Shown here: positions 19,079-27,246 of the stretch, in pieces
Layout of the letters: the number at the start of each line of letters is the position of its first letter
Numbering within the stretch: the stretch's first letter is position 1
Origin: Silvibacterium bohemicum
GTDB taxonomy: Bacteria > Acidobacteriota > Terriglobia > Terriglobales > Acidobacteriaceae
Assembly (NCBI RefSeq): GCF_001006305.1
Contig: NZ_LBHJ01000004.1
Coordinates: forward strand, 434,001 to 498,000
Direction: 5' to 3'
DNA length: 64,000 nucleotides
Notes under the pieces: model-generated
The model's database searches: none
Seen by the model: only the letters and a program-made list of their open reading frames with translations
What the model was told of the DNA's origin: nothing
Position numbers and translations under genes: made by a program

Positions 19079-19484
19079 CTAAAACCATTTCTTCGCGGGA
19101 TCAAACACCGGCAAGTCAATATGGGCAAACCATACGTTTACGTTTCTGGCACACACCTATTCCACCCGATGTTCGCAATCATCTTGCAAGGTTGGCATAT
19201 CAAATCCGCCAAAGCCGAGGAGCAACGCCTCGGATTCAGACGTCTCAGGGTGCATCGATCGACTTTCCGTAGCAGGTTTACCAAGCGGCGTTATAGCCTC
19301 ATAGAGCAGTAATCCGACCTCTACTAGCAACCTGTTTACACTGGCGGTCATAATCTGTCGGGTAAATTTTCTGAGCAAAATTGCGCGCTTATTTTCAGAT
19401 AGATCGGAACGCTTTGCCCTGAAATTGTAGCAAAGATGGATTGACAGGCTAGAGCTTCGAAAGCGAACATAAGGCGAAGAAACC
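19079..19484. other. Intergenic region upstream of the mutasome operon
   Basis: About 400 bases with no recognisable gene. The 3' end contains TTGACA (19441-19446) and, between it and the imuA ATG, the 12-base palindrome TTCG-AAAG-CGAA. The remainder shows nothing I can name. Confidence 0.4.
19456..19467. promoter_or_regulatory. Candidate operator upstream of imuA
   Basis: A perfect inverted repeat TTCG-N4-CGAA lies 17 bases before the start of the DNA-damage mutasome operon, just downstream of a TTGACA -35-like hexamer. Mutasome operons are usually LexA-controlled, and the right half continues as CGAAC, a LexA half-site in some phyla. The match to any full LexA consensus is incomplete. Confidence 0.35.
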
Positions 19485-20522
19485 ATGCCTGCCGCCACAG
19501 TTCGCCTGCAAATCGAAGCCGCCCTTGCCCACCGGATACCCTCCGCGCTCACGCCGGCGCCTCGAACGATTCGGCCGGTTGCAGCTACGGGCATTCCGGC
19601 GATCGATGCACTGCTCGAGGGTGGCCTGCCGCTCGGAGCCATTACCGAAGTGGTTGGTTCGGAGTGCTCCGGGCGCGTTTCCTTGGCTCTGTCTTTTCTC
19701 GCCGGCATGACGCAGGCCGGCAAGGTCTGTGCCTGGATCGACGTCTCCGATGCGCTCGATCCTGAATCGGCAGCGGCCGCCGGTGTGGATCTGTGCCGGC
19801 TTCTCTGGGTGCGGTGTGGAGTGCAGCCACCGCTTCAGCCATTAACGCCAGAACAGCCTGGATTCTCGCTGCCGAAGACATATCTCGTCGCTCCTGCTGC
19901 CAAAAAAGGGCTGCACGGTGGCGGCTTCGGATTGCATCCGCGCAATGAGGTCAAAGGACTCTCCGATGCAGTCGGGGGCCTGCTGCAACCCGAGTCCCTT
20001 GCGCCTCGGTGCGCAGAGCCGCAGCGCCGTGTTCGGCGGCAGAAGGAAGTGTTCGAGCCGAATATGAAGCCTGTAGTGCAGCGAAACCAGAAGCCGCTTT
20101 CGCCTGCCAGGCCATGGTCGCGCATCGAGCAGGCGCTCCGCGTGACTGACCTGCTCTTACAGGCCGGCGGTTTCAGCGCCATCGTTCTGGATATGGGTGG
20201 CATCGCCCCGGAGCATGCCTTGCGCGTGCCGCTCGCAACATGGTTTCGCTATCGTGCGGCCGCCGAGCGAACCCAGGCCAGCATTCTGCTGCTCACGCAA
20301 CATTCCTGTGCCAAGAGCAGCGGAGAGCTGCTGCTGCGCCTTCAACCTGGCGACGCGCGCGGTGAGGAAGCCACCGTTTTTACTGGAATCAGGCACCGCA
20401 TCGAAGTGGTGCGGCGCCGGTTTACGCAGGAGCCGAGCAATGTCGTCTCGCTGCGCAAGCCGCCGCAAAGCGTAAGCACGGCGGATTGGCAAAGCCGGAC
20501 AACGTGGGCAGGTCCCAGATGA
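19485..20522 (+). CDS. imuA: ImuA-like RecA-fold protein of the error-prone mutasome
   Basis: Accessory protein of the ImuA-ImuB-DnaE2 translesion synthesis system, 345 residues. The RecA-like core begins 'GIPAIDALLEGGLPLGAITEVVG' (about 36-58). The Walker A region reads GSECSGRV (58-65), with Arg64 where RecA has the ATP-binding Lys. This suggests weak or absent ATP hydrolysis and a structural role. A Walker-B-like 'FSAIVLDMGGIAPEHALRVPLATWFRYRAAAERTQ' region follows after a low-complexity basic linker (about 170-210). The stop overlaps the imuB start by four bases (ATGA). Assignment rests on fold and gene order; sequence conservation of ImuA is always modest. Confidence 0.85.
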   Translation: MPAATVRLQIEAALAHRIPSALTPAPRTIRPVAATGIPAIDALLEGGLPLGAITEVVGSECSGRVSLALSFLAGMTQAGKVCAWIDVSDALDPESAAAAGVDLCRLLWVRCGVQPPLQPLTPEQPGFSLPKTYLVAPAAKKGLHGGGFGLHPRNEVKGLSDAVGGLLQPESLAPRCAEPQRRVRRQKEVFEPNMKPVVQRNQKPLSPARPWSRIEQALRVTDLLLQAGGFSAIVLDMGGIAPEHALRVPLATWFRYRAAAERTQASILLLTQHSCAKSSGELLLRLQPGDARGEEATVFTGIRHRIEVVRRRFTQEPSNVVSLRKPPQSVSTADWQSRTTWAGPR

Positions 20523-22033
20523 GTGGACGTAATGAGCTTTATGCCTGCCTTTATGCCAAGGAGTTTCCCGCGCAGGCGCTGCTTCGTTTGCGGCCGGAGC
20601 TGCGCGAGAAGCCATGTGTGGTGATGGAAGGCGAGCCGCCCTTGCAGCATGTCTGCTCGCTCAACAGGAGAGCGCGCAGCCTGGGGTTGACGCGTGGCAT
20701 GACCAAGGTGGAAGTCGATACTTTCTCTGCGGTGAGCATGCTGGCGCGATCAGAGAAAGAAGAAGCAGCGGTGAAGACCGTGCTGCTGGAATGCGCGGGC
20801 GCATTTTCACCGCGCGTGGAAGACAGGAACGAAGACGGCGCATTTCTCTGTGGCCTCGACATTGCCGGGACGGAGAGCCTGTTCGGTAAGCCCGAATCGC
20901 TGGCGCGCAATCTGCTTACCCGTGTCCGCTCGCTGGGCGTAGCCGCTTGCGTGGCCATGAGCAGCAATTTCGAAACAGCTGTCGCACTCGCTCGTGGGCT
21001 ATCGCTGCGGTCCGCAGTTCAGATCGTTCCCGCAGGTGAGGAAAGCGCGGCGCTCGCACCGCTGCCGCTAGCCATCCTAAATCTTACCGACGAGCAGGCG
21101 GAGACCTTTTCCGCATGGGGAATCCGCACACTGGGCATGCTGGCTGCGCTGCCAGAAAAAGAACTTATCTCCCGCATGGGTCAGCAGGGTAGACGTTTGC
21201 GCCAGCTGGCGCGTGGAGAAATGCCGCACCTGTTCCAGCCGGTCGAGCCGGCTTTCACGCTCGAAGAGCACATGGAGCTGGAATCCCCGGTGGAATTGCT
21301 CGACGCTCTGCTCTTCGTTGTGAGCGTGATGCTCGATCAACTCATTTTGCGTGCGAAATCACGCGTGCTGGCGCTGGCCTCGGTCAGCATTACTTTGATG
21401 CTGGAAGGCGGTGCTGTGCACACGCGCACGGTTCGTCCCGCGCTGCCAGCCAACGACAAGCAGCTCTGGATCAAGTTGCTCCATCTCGATCTCGAAGCGC
21501 ATCCACTACTGGCTGCGATCCTGGCTCTTACGCTGACAGCGGAGCCGGGCAGCACCAGCAAGGTGCAGCTGGGATTGTTCTCGCCGCAGCTGCCGGAGCC
21601 GGCGCGGCTCGACGTGACCCTGGCGCGCATTCGCGCCATAGTCGGCGAAGAAAATGTAGGCCGCGCGGTGCTTCAGGACACGCATCGGCCCGAAGCATTT
21701 CGCATCGAGCCTTTTACTCTTCCCTCTGACTCTCCATCGGTGCATTCCCCGAGCACTCTACAGTCTGCAACGCGCAGGCTGCGTCCGCTGGAGAACATTC
21801 TTGTTACGGTTCAGGGGAGACATCCGAAAGCTTTCGTTTTCAGGGATAAATCATATGTTGTGAACCGGGCATACGGTCCATGGATTGCCAGCGGTGACTG
21901 GTGGAACCCAACATTGTGGGGCGTGGAGCAATGGGATATCGAGGCGCGCGCACAGGATAGTGCGCTGTTGCGCTGCTGCATCGTGAGAGATCAGATGGCC
22001 AACTGCTGGAAGATGACGGCGCTCTATGACTGA
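20519..22033 (+). CDS. imuB: ImuB, Y-family polymerase-like protein of the mutasome
   Basis: Adaptor protein that links ImuA, DnaE2 and the beta clamp; 504 residues. It has the Y-family fold ('LYACLYAKEFPAQALLRLRPELREKPCVVMEG', then 'SLNRRARSLGLTRGMTKVEV'), but the catalytic carboxylates are missing: the N-terminal Asp position reads YACLYAKE, and the SIDE motif is replaced by 'GLDIAGTESLFG'. That is diagnostic of ImuB rather than active Pol IV/V. The start is the ATG overlapping the imuA stop; translation further upstream would only overlap imuA. The 3' end overlaps dnaE2 by eight bases, so the three genes are translationally coupled. Confidence 0.9.
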   Translation: MSGRNELYACLYAKEFPAQALLRLRPELREKPCVVMEGEPPLQHVCSLNRRARSLGLTRGMTKVEVDTFSAVSMLARSEKEEAAVKTVLLECAGAFSPRVEDRNEDGAFLCGLDIAGTESLFGKPESLARNLLTRVRSLGVAACVAMSSNFETAVALARGLSLRSAVQIVPAGEESAALAPLPLAILNLTDEQAETFSAWGIRTLGMLAALPEKELISRMGQQGRRLRQLARGEMPHLFQPVEPAFTLEEHMELESPVELLDALLFVVSVMLDQLILRAKSRVLALASVSITLMLEGGAVHTRTVRPALPANDKQLWIKLLHLDLEAHPLLAAILALTLTAEPGSTSKVQLGLFSPQLPEPARLDVTLARIRAIVGEENVGRAVLQDTHRPEAFRIEPFTLPSDSPSVHSPSTLQSATRRLRPLENILVTVQGRHPKAFVFRDKSYVVNRAYGPWIASGDWWNPTLWGVEQWDIEARAQDSALLRCCIVRDQMANCWKMTALYD

Positions 22034-25000
22034 CCGCTATGTAGAGCTCCACGCCGCCAGCGCATTCAGTTTTCTTGAAGGAGCCTCGCAGCCGGAACAG
22101 CTTATCGAGCGAGCCGGCGAGTTGGAGATGCCGGCGATGGCCCTGCTCGACCGCAACGGCTTTTATGGCTCTGCGCGCTTTCATCACAGCGCGCAGATGA
22201 ACAAGATCCGCGCGCATGTTGGTGCGGAGATTGCTGTCTCCAGCTTCGGCTCGCGTCTCGCTCCTCCTGCATGGCTGCCGCACCAGCATCAGGCGGAGCC
22301 TGTGCGCCTGCCGCTGCTCTGCGAATCGAGGGAAGGCTACCAGAACCTCTGCCAACTCATTACGAAGTTCAAGATGCGCGAGAAGACAAAGAGCGAAGGC
22401 GCAGCGTCCATCGAGGATCTTCATCAACACGCGGCCGGGGTGGTGTGCCTCACCGGCGGTGATGAAGGACCGCTCGCTGCAGCTCTTATACGCGGTGGAG
22501 AAGAGGCTGGACGTGAGACGGTCGAGAAGCTGATACGCATCTTCGGGCGCAGGAATGTTTACGTCGAGCTGCAGCGCCATCGCGAGCGCGAAGAGGAGTG
22601 GCGCAATCAGGCTGCGATCCGCATTGCGACATCCCTCAAGCTGCCTGTGCTGGCTACGAATGGCGTTCGCTATGCAACTACATACGACCGCGAAGTTCTG
22701 GATCTCTTCACCGCAATCCGCCACCATACAACACTGGACGAGGCCGGTCGCCTGCTCACACTCAACAGCCAGCGCCATCTGCGCCACGCGCGAGAGATGG
22801 CGGCTCTCTTCCGCGATATTCCCGGAGCAGTCGAAAATACGGCCGAGCTGTCTTCCCGCCTTCCCTTCGAGCTGAACGACTTGGGTTATGAGTTTCCGCG
22901 TTATCCAGTGCCCGACGGTGAGACCATGGACAGCTTTTTACGCAACCGCGTCGATGAAGGCGTCCGGCTCCGCTACGGACCGAAGAACGATCCCGATTTA
23001 ATGGAGCGAGCCAAGAAGCAGGTGGATCGTGAGCTGACGCTGATTGCGAAGCTGGGCTTTGCCGGATATTTTCTCATCGTCTGGGACATCGTCAAATACT
23101 GCAAGAGCAACGGCATTCTCATCCAGGGCCGCGGCAGCGCTGCCAACTCCGCGGTCTGCTATGCACTCGAGATCACCATCATCGATCCCGTCGGCATGAA
23201 TCTGCTCTTCGAGCGTTTTCTCAGCGAGAGCCGCGGCGAATGGCCCGACATCGATCTCGACCTGCCATCGGAGGAGAAACGCGAGCAGGCGATTCAATAC
23301 GTTTATCGGCGTTACGGCGAGCTCGGCGCCGCGATGACAGCCAATGTCATCACCTACCGCGGTAAATCGGCTGCGCGCGAAACCGGCAAGGCGCTTGGCT
23401 TCGATGAAGAGACGTTGTCGCGATTGACGAGCCTTACCGGCCAATGGGAGTGGCGCGGCAAAGGCGAAACCATGGCCCATTCTTTTCGCGATGCCGGTTT
23501 CGATATCAACCATCCGCGCATGGCCAAGTATCTCGAGCTCTCCATGCGCATTCAAGATCTGCCGCGTCATCTTGGGCAGCATTCGGGCGGCATGGTGATC
23601 TGTCAGGGCCAGCTCAATCAGGTTGTTCCGCTGGAGCGGGCTTCCATGCCCGGCCGCACCGTCGTGCAGTGGGATAAGGAAGACTGCGCCGATCTCGGCA
23701 TCATCAAGGTGGATCTGCTCGGCCTCGGCATGATGGCAGTCATTCACGACTGCACGCAGCTGATCCCACAGCACTATGGGCAGACCGCCGATCCAGCGCA
23801 ATTACCCGAAGATGATGAGGTCTATCGAACGCTGCAGCGCGCCGACACCATCGGCATGTTCCAGGTGGAAAGCCGCGCGCAGATGGCTTCATTGCCGCGC
23901 AATCATCCGGAGAAATTTTATGACCTGGTGGTGCAGGTCGCGATTATCCGTCCCGGCCCGATTGTCGGGCAGATGATGCACCCTTACATGCGACGCAGGC
24001 AGAGAAAGGAAGAAGTCACGTATCCGCACCCTTCTTTAGTGACCGTGTTAGAGCGCACACTCGGCGTGCCGCTCTTTCAGGAGCAGCTTTTGCGCATGGC
24101 CATGACGGTGGCGAATTTCTCTGGCGCGGAGGCAGATCAACTGCGCCGTGCCGTGGGCATGCGGCGCAGCTGGGAGCGAATGAAAGATCTTGAAGGCAAA
24201 TTGCGCGCGGGCATGACGGCGAATGGACTCGATGCCAAAACGCAGGACACGATCGTACAAAACATCAGCTCTTTCGCGCTCTATGGATTTCCCGAATCCC
24301 ATGCCGCTTCGTTTGCGCGCATTGCTTATACGTCGGCCTACTTTAAGGTGAAATATCTCGCTGCCTTCACCTGCGCCATCCTGAATAACCAGCCCATGGG
24401 CTTCTACTCGCCCGCTGTGCTGGTGAAAGATGCTCAACGGCATGGCTTGAAAGTGAAACCGATTGATGCGCAGGTTTCCGAATGGCCATGCACCGTCGAG
24501 CATGAAGCCGACGGATCATTATCGCTGCGCATGGGCCTTCGTTATGTCAGGCGGTTGCGCAGGCAGGATGCCGAAGCTCTCGTTCAATCGCGCACCCTAG
24601 GCGGCCCATTTCGCTCGGGGGAAGATCTCGCGCTGCGCGTTCCCGCGCTGGATAGAAAAGATCTCGTGCTGCTCGCCCGCATTGGAGCGCTGAACAAGAT
24701 TGATGGAGTTGCACATCGCCGCGATGCTCTGTGGCAGGTGGAGCGCGCAGGAAAAGTGGAAGGCCCCTTGCTCCGGCAGCAAAGCGAATGGCTGAAGGAT
24801 GACAGCAAAACACTTCCCCTACGCCAGATGAGCACGGAAGAACGCCTGGTGGCCGACTACGCGGGCACCGGCTTGACCACAGGCAAACACCCCATGCACT
24901 ATCGCCGTCCCGAGCTCAGCCGTCAGGGCATTCTGTCAGCAAAGGAGCTGGTGCACCGTAAAGATGGAGAGTTTATCCGTACGGCAGGCTGCGTTGTCGC

Positions 25001-25244
25001 AAGACAGCGCCCTGGAACAGCCAAGGGATTCATCTTTATCTCGATGGAAGACGAAACCGGTATCGCCAACGTAATCGTCACGCCCGATTTGTATGACCAA
25101 GACCGTCTGCTGGTAACACGCAGCAAATTTCTGCTGGTAGAAGGACAGCTGCAGAACCAGGACTCGGTGATTCATGTCAAGGCGTGGCGGCTATATTCGC
25201 TCTCCGATCAGGCACTCGAAGTCTACTCGCATGATTTTCATTAG
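22026..25244 (+). CDS. dnaE2: Error-prone DNA polymerase III alpha subunit DnaE2
   Basis: The catalytic polymerase of the damage-inducible mutagenic bypass system, 1072 residues, normal for DnaE2. Order: PHP domain from 'YVELHAASAFSFLEGASQPEQL' (residues 4-25), with the second metal-His position of classical PHP changed; the C-family palm with the catalytic motif PDIDLDLPSEEKREQ; the third Asp in 'IIKVDLLGLGMM'; fingers with 'GTLG'-type sequence near 'LFQEQLLRMAMTVANFSGAEADQLRRA'; a helix-hairpin-helix region; and a C-terminal OB fold ('FIRTAGCVVARQRPGTAKGFIFISMEDETG'). It is last in the imuA-imuB-dnaE2 operon. Cytoplasmic, probably SOS-controlled. Confidence 0.96.
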   Translation: MTDRYVELHAASAFSFLEGASQPEQLIERAGELEMPAMALLDRNGFYGSARFHHSAQMNKIRAHVGAEIAVSSFGSRLAPPAWLPHQHQAEPVRLPLLCESREGYQNLCQLITKFKMREKTKSEGAASIEDLHQHAAGVVCLTGGDEGPLAAALIRGGEEAGRETVEKLIRIFGRRNVYVELQRHREREEEWRNQAAIRIATSLKLPVLATNGVRYATTYDREVLDLFTAIRHHTTLDEAGRLLTLNSQRHLRHAREMAALFRDIPGAVENTAELSSRLPFELNDLGYEFPRYPVPDGETMDSFLRNRVDEGVRLRYGPKNDPDLMERAKKQVDRELTLIAKLGFAGYFLIVWDIVKYCKSNGILIQGRGSAANSAVCYALEITIIDPVGMNLLFERFLSESRGEWPDIDLDLPSEEKREQAIQYVYRRYGELGAAMTANVITYRGKSAARETGKALGFDEETLSRLTSLTGQWEWRGKGETMAHSFRDAGFDINHPRMAKYLELSMRIQDLPRHLGQHSGGMVICQGQLNQVVPLERASMPGRTVVQWDKEDCADLGIIKVDLLGLGMMAVIHDCTQLIPQHYGQTADPAQLPEDDEVYRTLQRADTIGMFQVESRAQMASLPRNHPEKFYDLVVQVAIIRPGPIVGQMMHPYMRRRQRKEEVTYPHPSLVTVLERTLGVPLFQEQLLRMAMTVANFSGAEADQLRRAVGMRRSWERMKDLEGKLRAGMTANGLDAKTQDTIVQNISSFALYGFPESHAASFARIAYTSAYFKVKYLAAFTCAILNNQPMGFYSPAVLVKDAQRHGLKVKPIDAQVSEWPCTVEHEADGSLSLRMGLRYVRRLRRQDAEALVQSRTLGGPFRSGEDLALRVPALDRKDLVLLARIGALNKIDGVAHRRDALWQVERAGKVEGPLLRQQSEWLKDDSKTLPLRQMSTEERLVADYAGTGLTTGKHPMHYRRPELSRQGILSAKELVHRKDGEFIRTAGCVVARQRPGTAKGFIFISMEDETGIANVIVTPDLYDQDRLLVTRSKFLLVEGQLQNQDSVIHVKAWRLYSLSDQALEVYSHDFH

Positions 25245-25433
25245 CAAACCTGACTAGATCAAACGTTGGCTTGCGAAGCCTCGCCGTGAACACCTGAACC
25301 CAGTTGGTCATAGCTATTCTTCTCCTTGGAGACTGAGTACGCGGGCGATGACGCCGGAGATACGCTCCCCCAAATTCCTATCCGCGATGTCACGACGTGG
25401 CATAGTCCGATGACGAAGGGCCATGGGACCGCG

Positions 25434-25835
25434 CTAGTTTTCAAACTCCATCTCCGGCATGGGCAGAACATCATTGTCGCGTGCGATCCAGACATAGAGC
25501 GTTGGGAGTAAGAAGATGCTCATCACGAGGTCGGAGATGAGACCTCCAACGATCACGATAGCAAAGGGACGCTGCGAATCGGAGCCGATACCGTGGGACA
25601 TTGCGGCCGGCAAGAGTCCTAATGTAGCCACCAGCACGGTCATCATGATGGGTCGCAGCCGGAGTACCGCGCCTTCGACCGCGGTCTGAAGCGCATCTTG
25701 AATATCGGCGACATTGATGCCCCAGCGCGCGGCGGCCTTGCGGTCAACTGTGAAGGTGAGGTTGGGCTGACCGATGATGCGGAAGAGGCAAAGGTCTTTC
25801 ACGCCGGCGACCTTACTCATGACGTTCACCACGTT
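25434..25835 (-). pseudogene. Internally deleted remnant of a CzcA/CusA-type RND efflux pump
   Basis: Two separate parts of a heavy-metal-efflux RND pump are joined in one open frame. Residues 1-54 ('VMSKVAGVKDLCLFRIIG' to 'GINVADIQDALQTAVEG') correspond to the second porter-domain region. From residue 55 the frame reads 'RLRPIMMTVLVATLGLLP', then 'GSDSQRPFAIVIVGGLISDLVMSIFLLPTLYVW', the late membrane helices. The several hundred residues that normally lie between, and everything before residue 1, are missing. The junction is near 25670. At about 133 residues it cannot form a pump (normal length about 1,040). The divergent LacI gene begins about 110 bases beyond its broken 5' end. Confidence 0.88.
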
Positions 25836-25934
25836 TGACTATGTGCAACCATCAGATCGGGATCAGGGCTGGCTCTTCCATGCACCCGCAATGCGGTGCA
25901 CTTCTCCTTCTATTCTGCTGGCTTCCTTCCGCTG

Positions 25935-25940
25935 TATAGT
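25935..25940 (+). promoter_or_regulatory. -10 box of the LacI-family gene; likely leaderless
   Basis: TATAGT ends 7 bases before the ATG at 25948, and no Shine-Dalgarno sequence precedes that ATG. No good -35 box is seen. Confidence 0.45.
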
Positions 25941-25947
25941 GCGATGT

Positions 25948-27018
25948 ATGACTGTTCGCATGAAGGATATTGCCAAGGATCTTGGGCTGTCCATTGTCAC
26001 TATCTCCAAGGTACTTCGCAATCACCCCGATATTGCCGAGGACACTCGCGAAAGAGTGTTGAAACGTGTCAAAGAGTTGAACTACGAGCCTAATCTAATG
26101 GCGCGCAGCCTGGTGACCGGCCGCAGCTATTTGATAGGCATCATCGTGCCCGATCTCCTGCACCCGTTTTTTGCCGAAATTGCGAAGGCTCTTTCGCAGG
26201 TTCTCGCAAAGCGTGGATACTCGCTCATCATTTCTTCTTCTGAAGAAAATCCAGAGCTTGAGGGCCGCGAGATTCAGCAGTTGATGGCACGCCAGTTGGA
26301 TGCACTGGTCGTGGCCTCATGCGGCCAAGCGACAGCTGCCTTTGAGCGTCTGACTCGCGGGACAGTGCCCTATGTTCTCATTGACCGCGAGATTCCTGGA
26401 ATTTCAGCTAACTTTGTCGGTGTGAACGACGAGGTGGCAGGCCAGATCGCAACAGAGCACCTGATCGATGTCGGGTGCCGAACCGTGGCCCATATCCGGG
26501 GCCGGGATAACAGCACGGGAACGCGCAGGTTCGAAGGCTATAAGCGAGCCCTGGCAAATCGTGAACGGCCCTTCATCGCGGATCTGGTCGTTTCCAGATC
26601 GAGTGTCGACACGGACAGCATTCGACAGGGATCTGAGGCCATGCGCCTTTTGCTCGACCGTAAGCGCCGCCCCGATGGCGTATTTGCCTATAACGACCCC
26701 TTGGCCATTGGCGCCATGCAGGCCATTCTAGACGCCGGCTTACGCATCCCCGAAGACATCGCGGTGATCGGCTGCGGAAATTTGCACTACAACACCTCTC
26801 TCCGCGTTCCGCTATCCAGCGTTGATCAGCACACCTCGATGATCGGCGAGCGTACTGCCAATATCCTGCTCAACGCCATAGGGGCGAAGACTCCCCCGCA
26901 GCCGATGAGTATCATCCTCGACCCGTCTCTGGTCGCGCGTCTATCGACCGAGAGGACCACGCCTGGCAAAGCGAATCGACGCAAGACGCCTGTCAGCAAG
27001 AATGCGAAATCCCGCTGA
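25948..27018 (+). CDS. LacI-family transcriptional regulator
   Basis: DNA-binding sugar-responsive repressor, 356 residues. The N-terminal helix-turn-helix 'MKDIAKDLGLSIVTISKVLRNHPDI' (about 5-29) and hinge 'ELNYEPNLMARSLVTGRS' are standard. The periplasmic-binding-protein-like effector domain begins 'YLIGIIVPDLLHPFFAEIAKAL' and carries 'FVGVNDEVAGQIATEHL' and 'RPDGVFAYNDPLAIGAMQAILDAGLRIPEDIAVIG'. The frame is open upstream to 25774, but that part is only the antisense of the RND remnant, so ATG 25948 (or the in-frame ATG 25960) is the real start. A 7-bp inverted repeat in the promoter of the next gene, the fucosidase, is the likely operator. Confidence 0.92.
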   Translation: MTVRMKDIAKDLGLSIVTISKVLRNHPDIAEDTRERVLKRVKELNYEPNLMARSLVTGRSYLIGIIVPDLLHPFFAEIAKALSQVLAKRGYSLIISSSEENPELEGREIQQLMARQLDALVVASCGQATAAFERLTRGTVPYVLIDREIPGISANFVGVNDEVAGQIATEHLIDVGCRTVAHIRGRDNSTGTRRFEGYKRALANRERPFIADLVVSRSSVDTDSIRQGSEAMRLLLDRKRRPDGVFAYNDPLAIGAMQAILDAGLRIPEDIAVIGCGNLHYNTSLRVPLSSVDQHTSMIGERTANILLNAIGAKTPPQPMSIILDPSLVARLSTERTTPGKANRRKTPVSKNAKSR

Positions 27019-27120
27019 GAGGCCAATTCAGGCAAAGGAAAGATGGAGTCAACTGGTAAAACACGTCAGCATCCGCGCGCTGGCCTGCAACAAGCTGCAT
27101 TTCATAAAGCTCCTTTAATT

Positions 27121-27138
27121 AACGATAACTGTATCGTT
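27121..27138. promoter_or_regulatory. Operator overlapping the fucosidase promoter
   Basis: A perfect inverted repeat, AACGATA-ACTG-TATCGTT, overlaps the -35 hexamer by two bases. It has the CG-containing half-sites typical of LacI-family operators, and the LacI-type gene lies directly upstream. Confidence 0.65.
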
Positions 27139-27166
27139 GACACCGCTTCAATCGATTGCCTATAGT
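27137..27166 (+). promoter_or_regulatory. Sigma-70-type promoter of the fucosidase gene
   Basis: TTGACA (27137-27142) and TATAGT (27161-27166) are separated by 18 bases. The start codon is 81 bases beyond the -10 box. Confidence 0.65.
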
Positions 27167-27246
27167 TGCGAGGGACGAGCGTGGCTCGACAGCGGTGACG
27201 GCCACTGTGTCGCTTTGCGCTGCCGAAGTGTTCTCAAGGGGGATTC

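Noticed and set aside
22998-23801. A 267-codon - strand frame inside dnaE2
   Set aside because: It lies entirely within the polymerase gene, whose catalytic motifs are in the + frame.
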